A stretch of DNA of 64,000 nt from Pithys albifrons albifrons (lineage: Eukaryota > Chordata > Aves > Passeriformes > Thamnophilidae). This document shows, piece after piece, positions 1 to 13,765 of this stretch (position 1 is the stretch's first letter; each line of letters opens with the position of its first letter). The stretch covers positions 14,854,001 through 14,918,000 of the forward strand of contig NC_092475.1 of assembly GCF_047495875.1 (NCBI RefSeq), written 5' to 3'. A model generated the notes under the pieces. It saw only the letters and a program-made list of their open reading frames with translations. It had not been told where the DNA came from and searched no databases. Both the position numbers and the translations under genes were made by a program.

Positions 1-3000
1 TAAAGCTCCTCCAGCACTTGGATCACCACAGTGGTCTGTCCCATCACAGCAGCAGGCAAGGAGAGTTGTCACACTGGCACAGGGATGCTGGGGACACATG
101 TGCCTGTCACTTTGCTCCTTGAACGGTGGGTGGCCTGCCCCAGCACAGCACTTTCCAAGGAGCTGACCATAAAAAGAGCAAAACACAGACTGCTTTGAAG
201 GTTCCTGTTGTCAGGCATTTCCATCAGGTCTTGGCAAGCACGCTGGTCCTGCCAGCCAAGCTCTCCCACCAGGACGGTGGCTGTGACTGAGCCCAGCCAC
301 AACAGCCTTATAAGGACCCATCACTGAAACTGCCCTTGGATCCCTCTGCTCTCTCCATGCTGCATGGGGACATGAAACCCTCAAAACCTTTGCAAGGCAG
401 AAGATGTCCTGGCACCTTCTCCCACTCTCTCACACATGAAGCCCAGGTTTCTGCTTCTCTGAAAGTCTTGTTGGAAGGAAAGGAGAATTAGCAAAGGCCT
501 TTCATAGTTTGCAGACTCATCTGCTCCATCAAAGTGCCTTAAAAACAATTTTCCCACCTTTGTCTGAATATTAAGGAAGAAGCCAAAAAGTTTATGTGCC
601 TGCCTTCTTCTCAACACCCTTCCAAACATTTGGGAACCTGAGGATCCCAAAAATGGAAAGGCTTTGACCTGTGATACCACTCAGTACAAGAGCAAAAAGG
701 GGCCCTAAGTCAGCACATGGCCCAAAAATAGAGCAAGGGTTATCTGAAAAATGCACTAAATATAGACAAAAGTGTTTTGGCCCCAGCTGCAGCTGGGCCA
801 GCCCAGCACAGGGCTCAGTGTCACTGCAGGCAGATGGGCTTTTTAAAGGCCCACGTTCATCCCAGCCACTGTGCTCAGAGCAGCTTCTTGTCATCCCTCA
901 GTTGGGTACAGCCCATCGCTGCCTCAGCTCTCAGGGTACCCAGAAAGTGAATGACCAAGATTCTCACTCCTGCAGGTGCTCCCAGGGTGAGGAGGAGGCA
1001 GCAAGTCCAGGTCTGTGTGAGACAGACTCCCACTGTGTATACCTTGGCACCTTGCTGAAGGACCATGTCACCCTCTCCGAGAGCCAGGAGAGGAATTAGG
1101 ATACAGTGACACCAGGAATGTGTCCCTGTGTGAGAAACTTCCATAGCAGATCTACACTGGTGTTTGGAAGGGACTGGCGCAGCTGATCCCTCTGGGAGTG
1201 AGGTCAACCAGGCTCCCACAGCCACCAGATCATACAAATCACCCAGAACTTCACAAGTGACTTTGCTGTTGGTTTAAGCCAGAGAGGAAGGTACAGGCAG
1301 GGCTCCTTTCATCCGAGACAGGTCATTCTGCTCTGTTTACAGCACAGTGGGAAAACTTCCAATTTTCTGGCACTTTACAGCCCTGTAAAACCCTTCCCTC
1401 TGCCCTGCCCTATGTGAAATGGTGACCTTCTGAAGAACATTTTGGGATGGGGGGTCCAGGCAGCCCTGAGTCCAGCAGCACCCATCAGTCCAAGCAGCAC
1501 TGCTGCCTCCAGCACTGTGCAGAGATGTCCCCAGTGGGTCTCTCCTTGCCAAGGCTGGGGCACTAAAGCCAGGTCCACAGGGGAATGTTTCCTCCTGCAG
1601 CCCACCAGACCCCTTGACCTGATAGATACACCACTTTCCCATCTCCTGCCCATTGAGGTGCAGGAGGGTCTGAACCATCCGAGCACACACGTTCCAAGGA
1701 GGACAAGCATGATCTGGAGGAGCAGAGGGGACCACCAGTGGGCAGCAGGAGGGAAGGAAGGGAATTTTGCCCATGCAATCTCCAGGCACTGGAGGACTGC
1801 TCTGCCAGAGATCTCCAGAGCTCTGGGTGAGTAGCAAAGTGGATCCATCAGCTCTGCATGTTTCTCACGTTCAGTGATTTTTGGTTATCTTCTCCTGGGA
1901 TTAAAAAAATCCCTCCCCTGAGCATGAGGACCAACAAAGGCAGAAGCAAGCTGATAGAACATGTCCAATAGGGCCAAGCCTTTTTATCTTTTTGAAATGA
2001 GATTGGAAAGTTTCCTTGGAAAAAGTCCAAGATCCTTTGAAGTTCTGATGGCTCACTGCCTGGAGCCTGAGTAAGCCCTGGCAGCCTGGCACCCTCCTCT
2101 GCTGATGCTGGTGGGCAGATTCAAGATGCCAAGGGACAGCCTCAACTGTGACAGTGGGGTCTATTTTGGAAACTAAGCCATGTCTGGAGCACAAGGCTGA
2201 CTTCATCACCTGATGCTTGCAGACTCACAATTCATGGATTTTGAGGCAAATGCACACTTTGCCAGGCACGTCTGACGCAGCCAGCACGGAGCATGGGGCA
2301 CGTGAAGAGGTGTCACTCCCCACAGCACTGCCCTCAGGAGCCAAGGTGCTTCCCCAGCATTTCTGCTCCTGCCTCACATCAGCCCTTTCTGACCTCCAGC
2401 TGCAGCCACATAGTTTCAGCTGCTGAGGAAGCTGGTTTTGCAACACCAGAAACACAAACACACCTCCAGAACCTGTGCCCAGATCTTCCCTGATGCCCTA
2501 GACCTTCTGAATGACTTCTTTCATAAAAACAGTGTCATGGGAGGGTGCAGATAAGCTTTGACAAACAACACCAAGCATTCCTGTCCTCACCTGTCCTTCA
2601 CAGGACCACAACATAATAGCTGAGACCAGGAAGGAACTGAAAGGTGAGGCCAGCACAGGGAATTGCCCCACAGGTGTGCAATGTTTCTGGCTGATGGAGG
2701 AGGAGAACCCATAACATAGAGGAGGAACAGGATGGGGAACTACTGCCATTGGTAACCCCAGGTGCTCATAGGCCCTGTGAGACTTTTCCCTTCCTCTCCC
2801 AGGAGAGGGGTCACCCACTGCGGGGAGGGCAGCTGGAGGTGGACCGAGCAGAATTAGCACTTTGTGGGACTCAGGGCTGACAGTGCTCCAGCAGGCATGG
2901 ATGGCTCTGTCCACCTGCCCACCAGCCGTGACCTGGGCAGGCAGAGGGACCAGAGGCAGAGCCTCCTCCGTGCACCACCCACTTCTCAAAGTTACGGGGC

Positions 3001-6000
3001 TGGATTTTGCCATGCTGAGGGCACCATGACCCTCATCCAGCAAAGTATGTGTGGTGCATGGTGGTGTCCAGAGCCAGCTGGGCTGAAGCCAGGCATCACT
3101 GAGAATAATTCTCCTCACACCACTCCTCTCCTGCACTGCCACACGGGCGGCAGCATTGGTGTGGAATTGTGCCCATGCACCCAAGTTGGGCAGCTCTGCA
3201 GCATCCCTTCCCAGGCAGACAATATTCCCAGGAAATAAAACTTTATTTCAATAAGCCTTTTCCCTGGTCTCATCTAAATTAAAGCAATGAGAGCAGGGCA
3301 GCAACAGAAAGAGCATGTCCAGGAGCATTGCTGCTTTTCTGACTACAAACCTCTTCACCTCAGAACCATCCCACGCAGGGATGAAAGTTTTTCCTACAAA
3401 CCCTATTTTGCCCCGCTTGGATAATTTGTGTGTATATATAACTTAGGTCATTATAAAAACCCTTTTTACTTCCTGTTCTTCTGCAACCAGAGGCCACCAG
3501 TGGGGTGACGCAAGAGGTGGCTGCAATTGCAGTGGCACAGCACCAGCACCAGCTCCACTCTCCTGCCCCAGTGCACAGGGTGTGGCGCAAGGGGGAATTC
3601 ACTGAACTGGTGGGAAGGTAAAGCTGGAGACTGGAGACAAGAGTTTGGGATGAGGGCGAGATAGGGAAAAGCAACAGACAGGATAGAAACCATTCTTTTG
3701 ATTACCATAAAGTACTTTAGATGTGCCTAGTTCAGCATTCCAAGCACTGCAAAGGGGATGGAGCCAGAATATGTGAAAACTCCACCCTTGAGGATGGCAT
3801 CAGTGGAGCTGGTTCAAGAGAGGGTCGTTATAGAGGAGCACTCATGGACATGCTCCTCTTCAGGAAGATCTTTCCAAAGGCAGAGGGACTCCAGCTACTC
3901 CTGTGACACATAACCAGGAAGATAAAGGAGGTGTTTCCATCACCACCTCTTTCTGAAGAAATAAAGCTGAAGTGGAACAAAGATGAATGAATTTGACCAG
4001 TACACATATGGCAGCAATACTGCCTGCTCTGCTGACCTGGGGTCAAGTGGCAGTGGAGGAGAGCAAACAGGCCAGTGCCTGGGCCAGGGTCCCCTCCATG
4101 CCCACCCACGGCAGGCATGGTGGTGGCACCGGCATGGCATGGCCCGGGCTGTGCTGGGCTCATGCAGCAGCAATGACCAAGTCCAGCAAATGTCCCACTG
4201 CCTCCTGCCTTTGGGTGAACAGGCAGCTGAGCCAGGGCAGGCACTGGCAAAAACACTGGGGAACACCCTGGGGACAACACGTGTGGAAGGCCAGGCTGAG
4301 CAATCCAGCTGGGTGGGTAGAGTCAGGGGCAGCAAGGAGCAGGAGAGACAGGTTTGTAAGAGAGACAGCCTCTCCTCAGAGCTTCCTCCAAACACCCCAG
4401 GCAGCCTAGACTGGTCCTTCCTCAGCCAGATCGCTTGGACCTGTGTCCTTGTCGAGGCCATCAAACCCACCAGCACCCTGTGGCTGCATGGGGAGACCAG
4501 TAAAGCAAGAGGTGTGGTGGTTGGGAGGCAGAGTAGGAGACCCTCAGGGTCCGTCTGTCTGTTCTCCCTTCCATCTCACCAGGTACAGCCCTGACCTGCT
4601 GTCTGAACAGGTGGGATGAGCCCATTGGTGTGCAGGTGGGAGGGCACATGGGTGCCAGGATGGTGGAGGGCAGTTCCCAGCCTCCTGTGGGCCTCTCAGA
4701 CCATTGTTACTGTGGCAGATGTGTGGATGGTCTCTGGAGCACAGCACCAGGGTAGTGGTGGTGCTGGGGTGGCACCTACACAGTGTGGAACAAGCCCCCA
4801 TCTAAGGAGAGCTGCAAGGCCTGGCCCACAGGGCTAATGCTCCACTCCCTTCTGAATACCTTGTGAGATAAAGAATGGCCATCATGGGTAGAGGCAGTCA
4901 GTGTGTGCATCCCAATGGTCAGGGTGTGCCCTGATGGGACACGGTCCATCTCAGAGGGACAGGGTGCACCCCAGTGCTCTCATCCTTCATGAGGCAGGAC
5001 ACAAGGTGAGGGGGTTTGCCAGGACAGGGTTGGAGCACAGGAGTTCTGAATGCAGGGATGCTCTGACGTGGCAGCAATGAGGAGGGCATGATCTTCCAGA
5101 TGTTGGCTATAAACATCCCACTTCTTTCCCAGAGCTCATAGCTCAGAGAGGGGGAGCCCTCACTGTAGTCAGAGACCCCTAACACTCCTGGCCACAGGAT
5201 GGGGAGAGCATGGGGATGTGGTTGGCAGCTCAGGCAACACCTGACGAGCACAAGGGAAAGGCCCCGGGGCAGTCGACACCGAGTCATGCACCACAGGACA
5301 GGCTGGGTGTGGACTTCAAAGAGCCCAGTCCCACGGGACAGAACAGTGGGGGGTGACTCCTCTGGGGGAGCCATCCCCAAGGCTGAGCACCCAGCAGACA
5401 TGCTGAGCATCCAGAGCAGTGACGAAGTCACAGCCAGGCAAGTGATGCATCATGGAGGCTTCCTGCATGACCACAAATGGCCCCAGATTCAGGCAAGGAG
5501 AGGCAGGACAACAGTCACTGGCTGAGTCACCAGCAGGTCTGAGCACCACAGTCCCCAGCACCAGCCACTGGCTCCTTTTCAATCCTGCTTCCCAAAGCAT
5601 TGCCCAGTGCCTCCTGCCACACTGCCCCATCTTGCCTGAACTTTTGCCCACTGACTGGGAATGCCTGTCCCCCTTCTTTTCATTCTGACACCCCTCACTC
5701 CCAACAGGAGATTCATCCCTACTGAGCTTTGACCATAAGGAGACCTCTAGGAGTGTGCAGGGTTGGGAGGACCTGTGATTGGGCAGGGTCCCCCTCAGCC
5801 CTGACGGGAGCCAGCCCTCAGTGCTCTCTTGGCACCAGGAGGCAGAGCTGGGAGTCCTCTGCTCAGATGATCCACCTCTGTCCCAGCCCACCTGGCAATG
5901 AGACACAGTGGGCCAGCATCTCCTACCCAGCTCAGCCAGTGATATGGGCTGTGCTGAGCTGAACATTGCAGGGTGGTTTGCTCATGGCCACCACCTTGAA

Positions 6001-6640
6001 CTGGGGCTGTAGGACAGCAGGGATTTTTTTTAACCCTAAAATCTGGGGAGCATCTTGATGAGGCCTTAGGGTGAGACAGGAATGTCCTGAGCTGCATCTG
6101 CTGCCAGGGAAGAAAGTGTGGCTCTGTCCCCGCTCACAGAGTTCAGTGGGGTTTGCCAGATAAGGCAGATGTTTGCTACATTGGAGGTTGTATTGTCAAC
6201 TGGGGAAGCCCAGCTGGGGATGCCCAGCTGATGCAACCCATGCCAAAGGCAAGGCATGTCCTCGCAGCTCAGGAACACTGCACAAACCATGGTCCCAACA
6301 CCCCCAGGATCACCCATCACCTACGGCCTGGGGCCACCGAGGCTCTGACAGGCCAGGGTGGAAGAAGGGACCATCCCAGCCAGATGCTGATCTGCAAACT
6401 TTTCTAATTAAAAAATTCAACATATTTTCAAGCTCCTCCTCCTCCAGGAGGGAAGAGGCAGAGTGGGCAAGAGAGAAGTCTCCAGTGAAGGACCAGTTAT
6501 GTGAGAATGTGGTTTTGGGGAGCCTCCCTTGCTCCTCATGCCCAGAGAGTGGAGGTAGCTGAGAGGTGGGCAGCAGTGTTTTTGTGAAGGTTTGCAGCAG
6601 GATGGCCATGCCTGGGGTAGTTCCAAAGAGCAGTTCAGGG
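1..6640. other. Upstream flank without a recognisable gene
   Basis: I see no supportable gene here. Open frames on both strands reach at most about 230 codons, overlap one another, have ordinary noncoding composition and resemble no family I know. An AATAAA at about 3,234 sits next to its reverse complement, so it could serve either strand, but no exon leads to it. I looked for TP53INP2 and NCOA6, which lie upstream of PIGU in mammals, and recognised neither. Confidence 0.6.
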
Positions 6641-6644
6641 CTCC

Positions 6645-6880
6645 AATGGACTGAGTAAGACGTTTAGGTTGGATATTAGGAAAAATTTCTTCATGGAAAG
6701 GATGGTCAGGAACTGGAACAGGCTGCCCAGGGCAGCAGTAGAGTCACCATCTCTGGAAGTTTTCAAAAAACATGCAGATATGGCACTTGGAGACATAGTT
6801 TACAGGTGGCAGTGCTGGGTTAATGGTCGGACTGGATGAACTTAGAGGCATTTCCAACAATTTTGTGTCCCTTTATGTTG
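6645..6880 (+). mobile_element. CR1 LINE 3' end fragment
   Basis: The stretch has the usual CR1 tail wording: a 'ggatattaggaaaaatttctt' type block near 6,670, then 'ggtcaggaactggaacaggc', a 'gtcaccatctctggaag' block, and a closing segment near 6,840-6,875 in which the conserved 'gatcttagaggtcttttcc' is degraded. It is the 5'-truncated 3' end of an old chicken-repeat-1 retrotransposon in plus orientation, with no coding capacity. Confidence 0.85.
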
Positions 6881-7899
6881 GACATCCTTCGCCTACCTGG
6901 GATCACAGCAGACTGCTGAAGCAGGCAACTGCTACCTGGCAGTGTCTGGACACACCACCCACCAGCTGACGGTCCAAAGTGGGGTTTCTGTAACTCCTGG
7001 TATAGTTTTGAAATCTCTTCCCTTGAGGGCAGTCTGTCCATGGCCACTGCCACAGACAGACCCGCAGTGTCCTGTCTGAGTGGGCGGGATCAGCCCCCTG
7101 CCTACTGCCTGTCCTTGGGCAAAGATGGAATTCCTTTACCTGGTGTACTGGTGGATACAATCACCATCCACACTAAGCTGATGCATTTTTCCTGCAGGGC
7201 TCAAGACACCCTTTGCTCTGGTCATGTCCTCCCACTTCACACTGGGAGGGAAAGCTGTGCTGCACAGAGCTGCCATGGCCAAAACCCTGGGGTTGAAGAG
7301 GAGATGGCACCATGCGGGGAGGACATTTGCTGCCCCTGCAGTCCACACGGTTTCTTTCTTTTTCCAGCACAGACCCATGTGAGCTGTGGGTTCCTCCATG
7401 CTGGGTGCACTGAGAGTTGCTGTCAGGGCTCAGGGCTCTCACTTTCTCGTCACAGGCATGAATCAATCCCCCTGTTTGACTTGGTGGCCTTTCCTTTCCT
7501 ATGAGTCTTCCATTCATCTGTCCCAGAAAATGATCCTTGTTTTTAATTACTGCCTCCCAAGCAGAGGGAACCAGAGGATTGGGATTGTGGAGCTGGTTTC
7601 AAGGTCTGAAAATTCATTCACATCTGACTTGGGCCAAGTGTCTTCAACTCTTCCTACTTTGGGTTTCCATTTGGGAAAGAAAACAGATCTTCCACTTGCC
7701 TGTTTCAACAGGGAGTGTACCAGTGCAATCTCTAATAGTAATAAAAATGACTATACTTGTAATGTCATGAATACTGTCCAAAATGCTTGCTCAGACCCCA
7801 AGTGCCCACTGAAGGGGAATGCCATTAATAGGACATTTGGGTTAACTTTATTTGTAATATTTGGCTAAAAAGAACATTCCCCAGTAGCTCCTACCAGAG

Positions 7900-8170
7900 A
7901 GAATCATGGAATCACAAGAAGGGTTTGACTTGGAATTTGCAGGCCATCTTATTCCAAGCCCCCTGCCATGGGCAGGGAATCCTTCCACTGGATCAGGTTG
8001 CTCCAAGCCCTGTCCAATCTGGCCTTGAACACTTCCAGGAATGGGGCAGCTACAGCTACTCTAGAAAATCTGTGCATCACCACCCTCAAAAATCCTCTTT
8101 GCAATAGAATTGTGTTCCCTGCAGGTATCTCTCTGAGTGTAGGAAGTGTCCTCTTCCCCGGGGAGCTGAC
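7900..8170 (-). mobile_element. CR1 LINE fragment
   Basis: Read on the minus strand this is a CR1 3' region. In plus orientation the markers are 'gaatcatggaatcacaag' near 7,900, 'ccatgggcagggaatccttcc' near 7,968, and 'gctccaagccctgtccaatct' near 8,000, the reversed CR1 tail. It is divergent and noncoding. Confidence 0.8.
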
Positions 8171-11100
8171 AGAGTGCCCAAGGCAGGTGGACAGCACAGC
8201 CCTTGCCCCCTGCACAGAGGCACAGACACACGTGGGCCCTTCCCACCCACAGGTGGGATTTCCGTGCCCATCCCACCTCCATCTCACAGATGAACAGTCC
8301 TTGCCCCACACACTCAGCTGTCCCCTCTCCTGGCAGCCCCCAACAGTTCAATCCAGTGGGAATGTGAAAAGACAACTGCAGAGCAAGCCACACCTTCATT
8401 TTCCTTTAGTCTGGTTTTGCACATGCCCTCTTTGATCTTCAGACTGGACTTGATCCCAGCAATTGCAGCTGAAACCCCAGGAGGCAACATGACCCTTTCC
8501 AGGATTCAGTCCTCAAATTTATTTTCTGTGGGGAAATGCCAGGAACTAGGAATGTTCTGTAATACAAATTAATATCCACATAATGGAAGGATTAGGAAGA
8601 CAAGTACTTCTAGATGTATCCAGGGTCACCAAATGATGGAACTGACAAGCCTGCACCTCCTGGCACTGGTGTTAGCTCTGCTGCATTGGTTTGGCCCAGG
8701 GTCAAGCTTTCCACAAGTCTGGTTGATGTTTTGGGGAGAAGGTTGCTCACCTGACTTTAAATCTTTTATCTCATCATTTAGTCTATTCCCTCCCATCCCC
8801 TTGAAGGATTAGCTGGCAAAATACTGAACTGGTTTCAGCTTAGCACCAGTTTCCAAGCGAGCACTGCTTGCCGCTCTCAGAACAGCACTGCTCCCTCTGG
8901 TACACAGCAGAGATGGACAGAACACTTGTCACAGGATGAATTTGCAATTGCATTACTTTAACCTAAGAAATATGATCACTATGACTAAATCTGCACACGA
9001 GGTGCATTCTGTATTCCTGCTGCCTTTATTTCCAAGGAATACAGAATCAAAATTCGTATTTCAGTGGTTTAAAACAACACTGAGCTTTTACATGGAAAAA
9101 AGACTGGCAAGATTTGACCCAGGAGAGCCCACAGACTCTGGCACTCACTTCCTATGGCCTTGCAGCCACCTCCACCAGCTGCCAGAGACCACACAACAGG
9201 AAACCTCTGCCATCTGCAGTGTATAGCACTGCACAACACCACACACCTTTTTTTCCACATTCCTGGTGAGAGCTAAGGAAAAAGACAGGACAAACCCTCA
9301 GGACCTCCACTGCAGTGCCCTGAGGCTGGATCAGGCACAAGCGCCTGACGCCAGGAAGGGGGACAGGTCTTCAGGAGGATCTGGTGTTCCAGGAATGCTC
9401 AGCAGCTGGGAAGGGCTGCTCAGGTGCCCCACAGGACCAACACACCACTCTGCCCAAACCCCTCCTGTGGCCAAGGGCCCAGATGGCTGGGGGAGCACAG
9501 GTTGTTTTTTCACCCCTCCACTGGACACTCTGGTGTGCCAGCTGGACCCTGAGCCTGGGGAAGTTCAGCCCAGGAACAGTGCATGAGCAGGGAAGGGGTG
9601 CAGGGTGGATATTCATCACTCAGAAATGCTCATACGGCTTCTCTGCATCTGGCTCTTGTCTGAAAACACACACTTGCCTTGAAAACTAAGAAAGCTAATG
9701 AAATATTTGAGAAAACCCCTGCAGCACACAAAGGCACGGCACATTTTAGCACCTGCCAGCCAAAGATCAGCTTTCTGTTCTTAAAACACACCTGCATTCT
9801 GCGTAACCACACAGGGAGAGGGAGCACCCATCCCACAAACCTACAGCTTCATCCTGCCATCTGCAAAGGCTGAAGCAAAAGGAAGGAGCCGTGTGTGTCA
9901 CAACAACAGAGTGTGCTACCACAAGTGCCTGTCAGCCAGAACTGTGCCAGGGCTGGGGCAGGATGCTCCCAGGAAGGCACAGTGCCCGGAGCAGCAGCTC
10001 CCAGAGGCAGTGAGGGAGCAGGGGGCTGGCTGGAGGAAATCTGCCAGAGGGAGCTGTGCTTCCCCTCTCTCCAGTTTCCCGGCCCAGTCGTCACCAGCAG
10101 CTCCTCCCTGGCTGGGGCAGCGCAGAGCTGGGGAACACAAGCAGAATCCGCAGATCTGGTTCCCATTGGCCTTCCACAGAGGAAAACGTGGCAATGAAAG
10201 AGAGTGTGATATACAGAGCTGCTGTTCCTAACGCACTTTGCCTTTCCAGTCTCTCCTTGCTCCAGCTGCTACAGACCTGTGTGGTTTTCTTTTGCTTGGA
10301 AAGGAGGAAGGAAATGGAGCCTGAGGGTGTGAATGCTCAGCCTGTGTCCTCGGGATACTGGATCTGACCCAACCTTTTGGTATAAAAGTCTTGAAAGCCT
10401 TGATCAGGGAAAAAAATTGTGTTTGCTATAAATTAGCAGAAGGCTATTCAGTTGCAAAAACATTGTCCAGAATATTGCAGATCTGGCTATAATTTTGCTG
10501 CCACACTAGAATTGCTATTAGGCTATTTGATGTATTAAAATCACAGACATGCAGGAGTCAAAGTGCTGAATGTATTTAGCAGAGCAAAGGCAAAGTGTTT
10601 ACCCTCAGCAGGGAGAGGGGAGGGAATCGATAGCAACATGTTTAATTACTGTTTCATTAGGCAAGTTCATCTGCCACCAGGATGCAACCAATGTCCTGTC
10701 CAAGTATGTGATCCTGTTGCCCAGGAAAGCATTAACAGCTTCAGGGCTTATCTTGACAAAACGATTAGAGCAGCAACCTAAAAAATGTTGAAATGACAGT
10801 TAATAATGAAATTTGCAATCCCTAGAGAGCTCTTGAGACGTCACCTTCTAGTTAAGCTCAGTCACTGCAGTGCTTCTGGCTCTGGGAGTGAGGGACACTC
10901 CTTCTATTCCTTTTTAAATATTCATTTGGGGTTTTTTTTATTGGACAAGCTATTGCATATCTTGCAGCAGCTCAGCTCTTTCTTCCTTTCTGGATGGGCC
11001 ACTTGAGCCAGAATTCATCCTAAATCTTTAAAGAGAGGTTTTGATCTGTCCTTGGCTAGAACCACTCTGGCTTTCAAGCTCCTGATGGCATGTGGCAGTA

Positions 11101-13137
11101 GTGTTTGCACTAATCCCTCTAGATCAAGTGCTCCAGTTGGTGTAAGCTCCAGGTGGTTATTATGGCATTGACATATTAACAAAACCTTGTTCCAAGTATA
11201 GCTTTGTCAAGACTGAATCACAAAATTTAAGTTGCTTTTATTTTTGTCTGCAGTACAAAAATTTGCAGAGCTTGAACCTCTTCAGTCTTTGAAAGACTAA
11301 TGAGTGAAGGTGGTTCTGCAGTTCTGATCCTCCAGGAACTGGTGGGCAGCTGGAGATGGAAAAGCTCCACATCATCTTTATTAACCTTTTTGTCAGAGGC
11401 TCTGTGCAAAGGGGAGACAAATAATTCCATTTCACAGCTGGGTTTCTCTTTCTAACCATCCTCCCCAGTCTGGACAGTGTGAATGTCTTGGTAATGATAC
11501 CTTTGCCAAATGAAGTTCCACACTAGAGAAGTGTCCATCTTTTTTTCTGAACCCCCTGGTTCAGTGGTGCTTTAGGAGCAGTGCTGATTTAGGTTTGCCT
11601 GTTCCCTCCCTCTAAGCTTTATATTTGAGGCTTAAGTGAAGGATTTGAAAGGTGCCGTGTAAAATGGGCCCCTGCACAGCAAGGTTTTCCTGGCTAGGGA
11701 GACCAATGAGGTGAGATTAGTGGTGTCAGCACTCTAACACTGGTAAAGAAAAAAGCAAACCTTGATTTCCTGGTATTTCTGTGCATATGAAACTGTTTGA
11801 ATGCCTGTGCTTCCCCACCACGTGGTCTCTGGAGCAGCAGTCACACAGACTATACCTTGGGCAGATCCCTATTGCTCAAGGCCTTGCATGGCTCTGCACA
11901 AGGCAGAGGATGTGAGGCTGCTCCAGACATGCCACCTGGGAGCTGCTCTGGACTCCCTCCAGCACACTGGAGGCCTCACACGCTGTCCCTGCGCTGTGCC
12001 AGGCACTGCTGAAGTGCATGGTCCCCAGGCAGCTTCCCATGGAAACACTGCTCTCCAGGAAGGCAGAGCTCCAGTGCCACTGGCATAAGCCACCAGCCTC
12101 ACTGGTTAATGCTGCAGACAACCCGCTGCAACAAACAGCCAAACAGGAGACACTTGCACTCTCTTTCCCAACACTTAACAATTTCCTTCTGGCTAGACTG
12201 TTCCCAAAGCTGAAAGGAGACAGAACAACTACAAATAATTCTTCCAAACTTTGCTGCCAGCAGCAAACACCCTACCTGCAATTCCCCACTGCAGTGGGGA
12301 TGTTCGTGCTCCAGCATATTGCTGCAGTTGGAAAAGTGAACTAGACACTATGGCAAGTGGTCTGGCAGGGGAAATGGCCCTGCTCCTGCAACTTGCAATG
12401 CACCTGGAAATGATCTTGTGAGAAGAGAACAGAAATACAAAGGAAGGTGGAGGTGAGTGACCTGGGCAAGCGCTAGGTTGCAAGGTCTTAGTATGCACAG
12501 ATAGATCCCTTTTCACTTCTTTCCCATCTGATTGCATGACAGATGCCTGATGGAGGTAAACATGCTGAGTTAGATCTGACTGGGAAAAGCTGACAAGCTT
12601 CCAGGTGCACAGCATGTTCTCTGACTTCTGTCCAATCTACCTGTTCCCATTTCTCATGCTCAGTGAACAAAGCAAAGGAAAAAGCACATCTAGTTTTAAC
12701 AATTGCTTTTCTGTCCATCATACCCTGTTGGCTTCAGTTCTGAGTTCCTCACAAGTGAAGAAAATCATGTTGATTTGGAAATGTGTATAGTCAGCTTGGC
12801 AGTGCATACTTTCCAAATGTTCCCTCTGCTCCTTCTTCTTGCTTCTCCTTCCCTTCTAGCCCATCTGGTGGACACCCTGCCATGGGAGGAGCGTCTCTGC
12901 ACATGGGTTTGTGGCCCTGGTGAGCACAGGACGTGTAACAGATCACAATGATAGAGATTGTATATAGCCATTGGCTACTCGAAATGTGGGCAACAAAAAC
13001 TGTTCTCAAACTTTCCAATTGAGCAATTCTATGGGAAAGCAAAGCCCCCATGAAATACTGGCCAGTTAAACCACGGATCTGGGAACTCAGCTCCCCTGAA
13101 GTGCTTCTCATCATATTAAAAAAGACCCCTGGTTTGC
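8171..13137. other. Intergenic stretch, nothing recognised
   Basis: No exon, RNA gene or clear repeat could be recognised. The open frames are short and overlap on both strands. Composition is moderate, with a few AT-rich patches around 10,380-10,560. Confidence 0.5.
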
Positions 13138-13765
13138 TGTCCTAGTTCAGCAGGAGGGACCAGCTAACCCTGTGTGGGGGTGATCAAAGCTGTGTATTCT
13201 ACCCCCTCTATTCATTCCCCAAGGACAATGGGCCATTAGCAGCAGCTGCCCAGGGAGTCATTGGCACCTTCACACCCAGCCTGAGGGGGGCGGAGCTGCT
13301 CATGGGCCATCAACAGTTCAACACCCCCTGGCTCCCAGAGTTAATCACCCATTGTGTGAGTCCCCGCCCAGGGGGAGGGACTGAGTGCTCCCTGAGGGTA
13401 TATAAGTGGTGGGTAAGAAGACCTCGGGAACCTCTGGTCAGATCCAGAGCAGCAGCAGGACCTTGACAGGAGGAGATCCCCGCTCTCGCCCAGACCACAG
13501 CCCTCGCCTGCACCAACAGGTTTTTCTTTTCCTTTTGCTCTGGACTTGGGGGAGCCACAGGGGTCTCAGCACAAGGGCAAACAAACCCCCTTGGGTTTGT
13601 GCCCCAGGACACTGGGTTATACTGCTGGGGTATTGTGAGTTGAAAGCAATTTCCCTTGTGTGTCAGTGTTGTTATTGTAATATTATTATTAAATTTTAGG
13701 TCTGACTTATAATCTCTCTCGTGGTGAGTTCATTTCCCCTGCTGGTTCACCTTTAAACCAGCACA
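13138..13765 (+). repeat. Solo LTR of the same ERV family as the two proviruses
   Basis: This 628-bp LTR begins TGTCCTAGTTCAGC and ends AACCAGCACA, and matches the LTRs of the two PIGU-intron proviruses across its length. It is flanked by perfect 5-bp copies of tttgc (13,133-13,137 and 13,766-13,770), so it is a complete insertion reduced to one LTR by recombination between its two LTRs. Its promoter has a TATATAA box at 13,399-13,405, where the proviral LTRs read TACATAA. An ATTAAA at 13,688-13,693 may be the poly(A) signal. It shares several diagnostic bases with the intron-5 copy and at least one with the intron-6 copy. Confidence 0.95.

Noticed and set aside
2498..3184. 228-codon minus-strand open frame in the left flank
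   Set aside because: It has no recognisable domain, overlaps another open frame on the opposite strand and has noncoding-like composition.
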